Shown here one piece after another: positions 60,101 through 64,000 of a DNA stretch of 64,000 nucleotides (the first letter of the stretch is position 1; each line of letters opens with the position of its first letter). The translations under genes were made by a program, and so were the position numbers. The stretch covers positions 69,654,546-69,718,545 of the forward strand of contig OY720344.1 of the NCBI GenBank assembly GCA_963082975.1, given 5' to 3'. Origin of the DNA: Labia minor. Taxonomy: Eukaryota; Arthropoda; Insecta; Dermaptera; Spongiphoridae. A model generated the notes under the pieces. It ran no database searches. It saw nothing but the letters and a program-made list of their open reading frames with translations, and was not told the origin of the DNA.

Positions 60101-61189
60101 ACTGTTTGAAAATTCGATCCTATCTTCTTCCTCATAGTTTTCAAACTTTGTTTGTAAGAATGCTGTTAAACTTTCCTTCGATGGACATTTTTAGGTAAAA
60201 ATATTTTATTTAATATTAAAATGTCTAATTATTAACAATATTCAGCCATTGAGACTCATATTGCTCATAATTAATGTGTTGTAACTTGCAGTGGTCTTAG
60301 TAAATAGAAGGAGGCAAACTTTTATTTTATTAAATTAAAGCCCATTTCATGTAGATAATTTAGGAAAAAAAAAGTTCTTGATTATCTCATTCCCTTGTCG
60401 TGATATTTCATTTTACGCTAAACCTTGTTTGTAATTTTAAAATTTTATAATGTCCAACATATAATTTTTTTTAAAATATTTTGGGGTCCGTTACATTTTT
60501 TTTACAATTCCTCATAGTTATAAGAACATGCCTTAAAAAATTCAACAAGATAGGAGGTTAAATAAGTGAATGAGAAATTATTTTCTACTCCAATACACGT
60601 TTTATCTGGACTTATCCGAGGCTCGGAAATTTAAAAACGCCAATCTTTAAACTGCCATTACTCAAAAACTATGTGAGATAAAAAAATTAAAATTTGGTGG
60701 TGTTTTTCATATTTATAAATAGAACATATTTACCAATTTTCATAAAAATCTGAGTTTTTGGGTGAAAAAATGACTATTTTCTGGTTGAATTGACGTGGAA
60801 TGACCCATTGATCATTAATTCAAAAGTTGAATAAATCTCTAAAATGATTGAAATAGGCTTAGATTCCAATAGCCTTAAAAATAGATATTTTATATTCAAG
60901 TCTATAGATTATTGAATTTTTTTAAGTTATGGAACTGGTGGTTAAAACTTCTCCAAAATCAAATATTTAATAAAAAAAAAAATATATAAATTATAATTAT
61001 ATGTAATAAAACATGTAAAAATGGGCTTCAATTCTAATTATTACTAGAAATAATTATTTTTCTTTATTTTTAAAATAAAATAATTATTTTAATAATTCAA
61101 ACTGCTCTAAAAGTCGTGCCGCATCCTGAAACAAACCAGTTAATTTGTTTCGATTTTTTAAATCTTTTTTAATATACGATATATTAAAA

Positions 61190-61590
61190 CACTTGAAAGA
61201 AAAGTGCTGGAGGCTATCACTCTCATTTTATGCAGTGTTACAAATCTAATTAGTCGTTGTGCTCATCATAATCCGCGTAAACAGCTCATGGAATAATAAA
61301 TTTGTCCGTTCCTTGAGTTCTCAGAGGGACTGTCGACTGTTGTCTAGAGTCTGGGGTGAAATTCAAAAGCTCACCATCCTTTGTTTATTTGATCTAAATT
61401 CTTCTTCTAATGCTTGATATAATAATATAAATAAAATAGATTAAAACCTGCTGTCACATTGTTTTCTTTGCTTTGTCTCTTTGTTCATGCCAAGTGTTGA
61501 TGCAATTTCGTGGCTGACCGCCTTGAAGCTCGGCAACTAAACACTCGCGAAAACTTTGCAACTGTCATGAGCCTTTCCATGCCATATTTA
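61190..61590. other. two moderately GC-rich, high-complexity stretches
   Basis: Segments at about 61200-61380 (GTGCTGGAGGCTATCACTCT; GGACTGTCGACTGTTGTCTA) and 61485-61580 (GGCTGACCGCCTTGAAGCTC) stand out from the AT-rich background. A 77-codon frame starting at 61510 is not recognised. They are possible regulatory elements. Confidence 0.25.
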
Positions 61591-63967
61591 TTTCATTCTA
61601 CTTATAGAGATTCTCAAGTAGAGAAATTACACACAAATATATATTATTATTCGTTTCACTGTTTCTCTCCTATCCTTTCACCATTATTATTCAAATTAAT
61701 CCCAACATTTCATACAAAGATTTATTTTATTGATATTCTGTAAAAGTGACCTTATGGTTGTTTCTTAAAATAAACAAATCAAATGAATTTTCATGTAAAT
61801 GTCATTAGTAATAATGAATTATATTTTCATTTGACAAACAATTCTTAGAATTTTTTTTTTTAATTTGTATATTATTATGATTTAAATATAAAGACCTAAA
61901 TAAGTGAAATTGAAAATACAATCTTTTTTTAATCATAAATAAAGCTTTTTTAATTAAAATTACTATAAACGATTAACATGATTTATCACTTTCAATTAAA
62001 TCATACTTCTTATCTCTATAACTATAAAAATGTATATATCTATAGTTGATATATGTATAAATCAGTACTAAATAACCAATTGTAATGAAATTTGGCAGAG
62101 TTTAATTTAATACTATATAATTAAATTGAAAATTACAAGAAAAACCTAAAAAAAAAAAAATTGGATGAAAATTTTTTACACAAATGTAAACAACGTTTAA
62201 TTGGCTGTATACAATTATCTTTTATTTTTGAGTCTTTATTATATATTTATATTTCATAAATAAAAAGGTTTAAATAAATTATAACTGAAAATTTTTTTTA
62301 TAAATAATTTTATCTAATTCAATATATATATATATAGTATTTCTATCTATGTATTCTAATTTCATCAATAATACTAATCCACATCTACCCACATGTGACG
62401 TTATCAGTCTGAATGTTGAAATATTGAAGTTAAAATATTATTTGATTTATTTTGTTATTAATTTTATTAATTATAATTTAAGATTCCAGTCAATTTAAAT
62501 TTTGGGCATAAATGTTTAATTTTTTTTTAGTAAAATCCCCTTCTATAATTATAACTGCAACTCGTAATAGTAGAGGACAAAAATAGATCTTTAATTGAAT
62601 GATTTTTAATCATTGTATGTTTAACATAAATTAATCAAAAAATTTTAAAAAATCAAATTAAATTAATCATTAATTAAATAAATTAAAAATAAATTAAGTG
62701 AATCATGACTAGTATCATATCTCTTTCTTTTTGTTTTGAAAATACAATTTTATTTATAAGATTAAAAATTTCAGTCAACTTAATCAATTTTAAATTAATA
62801 TTACATTCAATAAAATCAATCAAAAAGAGGAAATTATAACTGTGGTATTTAAAAAGTTATTTTATTTATTCGACATCATCTGATTGTAATTTAACAAATT
62901 CAATGAATATGGAATCAATTGTTTATGGTAATCATTTGATGTTAGTGTTGTCAATCACTATTAATAAAAGTAAATAAAAACATGTTTAATAAAATAAAAA
63001 AATAAATAAATAAAATAAAATAATAAAATAAATGTATTAAATATAAGTAAATATATTTTCCATTTAACTTCATGATCTTAAAGAAATTAAATTATTCTAA
63101 TGTGAAAATAATAAATATATACTTTTATTTTACTTTATTTTTATAAAAATATACATATTAATAAACGACCTTTTGAAAAATAAAAATAAGAATGGAAAAA
63201 TATTTTTTGAAAATTTTCAGTTTAATATTATTATTATTAGTTTTATAATAAGCTAGATACTGGATTGTATAGATTTCTTCTTCTATTAACAAAATAATTG
63301 TTTTTTATCTTACTTCAAGAGTAACATACTGAATTACTCACTAAGTTTTCAAATATTTATTATATAATATTTATTTATTATATATCTAACAAATCAGAGT
63401 ATGAGTAGGCGTTTACTCTGAAAGGAAAAAAAAATGTTTACTTCAATAAATTATGAGGAATTCTTCATCGAATATTTTTATTCTGATTTTATAGTTACGA
63501 TCGTGGAAGTTAATTTTCTATTTTATATATTTGTTTTGACTTGCTTATCTCTTCAGACTTATTGACTTTATTAGATAAATTTCATTTAATATAGACTATA
63601 AATATCGATTCTTTGTTCAATTTACTCGCTTTACGTAATTTAAATAAACATGTAAAACACATTTATGAAAAGCAAGGAATCCAAACATTCATTAAAAATA
63701 TCGTTGAGCTATTGTTTTATAAAATTGTACTTTTTCAATGGATTTTGGTTTTGTATTTATTTCTTTGTGTGTAAACTATTTAGATGAAACCATTATTGGA
63801 AGTAAATTTAATTTAATGGATGTTTTGGTTTTTTCTAGGACTGTAAATTTCACTCTCTTTATATGCTATTGAAGATGAACCTTGGAATTCTTTCTTGAGT
63901 TGAAAAACACATTTCTTGATTTATTTATCTATCTAATCTTATAATACTAATAAAAATTGTATATATA

Positions 63968-64000
63968 CACCCTCCATTCAAAAAGAAACCGAACTTTTAA
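63968..64000 (+). mobile_element. left end of another mariner copy, cut by the window edge
   Basis: CACCCTCCATTCAAAAAGAA then ACCGAACTTTTA repeats the TIR of the 20501-21385 element, preceded by TA. The remainder lies outside the window. Confidence 0.8.

Larger units (their letters stand above)
58777..60806. mobile_element. 2-kb fold-back transposon with 944-bp arms
   Basis: The left arm (58777-59720) and right arm (59864-60806) are inverted copies around a 143-base loop. The tips are GGGTCATTCCACGTCAA. Direct ATTG flanks (58773-58776 and 60807-60810) suggest a 4-bp target duplication, so the palindrome may have moved as a unit. The arms are highly similar, with small differences near the tips. 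Each arm encodes the same transposase-like fragment. Confidence 0.85.

Noticed and set aside
63830-63900. TRAP1 exon 4 after TTTTTTCTAG
   Set aside because: There is a good acceptor-like sequence, but the following codons do not give the conserved FIREL/NASDA block and the frame closes quickly.

Overview
This is AT-rich animal nuclear DNA, most likely from an arthropod. Three things point there. The only host genes are metazoan: mastermind and the mitochondrial chaperone TRAP1. Both are split by GT-AG introns, some of them tens of kilobases long. The rest is dominated by DNA transposon remnants of types common in arthropods (mariner, pogo/Tigger, hAT, piggyBac-like, Ginger-like) and by short Helentron-like elements. 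The species cannot be named from the sequence. There are no bacterial operons, CRISPR arrays, rRNA or convincing tRNA genes.

Genes. Two genes lie head to head around 13.9-14.4 kb. On the minus strand, 13553-13909 is the first coding exon of mastermind (Notch co-activator); its first intron fills the window to base 1. On the plus strand TRAP1 starts at 14429, with coding exons at 14429-14555, 14736-14831 and 41966-42048. Intron 2 is 27,134 bp. No fourth exon was found, so intron 3 appears to run past the right edge. Their start codons are 519 bp apart, so they probably share a promoter region. Nearly everything from 14.8 kb to 64 kb is therefore TRAP1 intron, or possibly other transcription units not recognised here.

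Repeats. Three related non-autonomous families (called A, B and C here) share one layout: a 5' hairpin followed by GTATTG, an internal region (A and C carry a TG/TATG microsatellite), an inverted copy of the 5' tip near the 3' end, and then a small 3' hairpin. This is the layout of Helentron-associated elements such as Drosophila INE-1. Seven A copies, four B copies, two B-end fragments of about 30 bp and one C copy were found, including a B-in-C-in-B nest at 3260-4971. Cut-and-paste elements include a Tigger remnant split by a 534-bp Harbinger-type MITE (16.1-17.4 kb), four mariner remnants (20.5, 21.4, 52.2 and 58.1 kb), a piggyBac-like remnant (27.5 kb), a TIR element of an uncharacterised family (36.1 kb), a Ginger-like element (44.4 kb), hAT-type MITEs, and a 2-kb fold-back element (58.8-60.8 kb) with 944-bp arms. 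Three LINE 3'-end fragments lie on the minus strand.

GC-rich islands (about 0.3, 1.5, 9.1, 34.6, 50.6 and 61.4 kb) stand out from the AT-rich background without recognisable proteins. They are candidate enhancers, promoters or non-coding genes. I found no clear new defence, biosynthetic or regulatory system. The most novel material is the Helentron-like set with its tiny solo ends, and the two palindromic transposon derivatives standing side by side at 58.1-60.8 kb.
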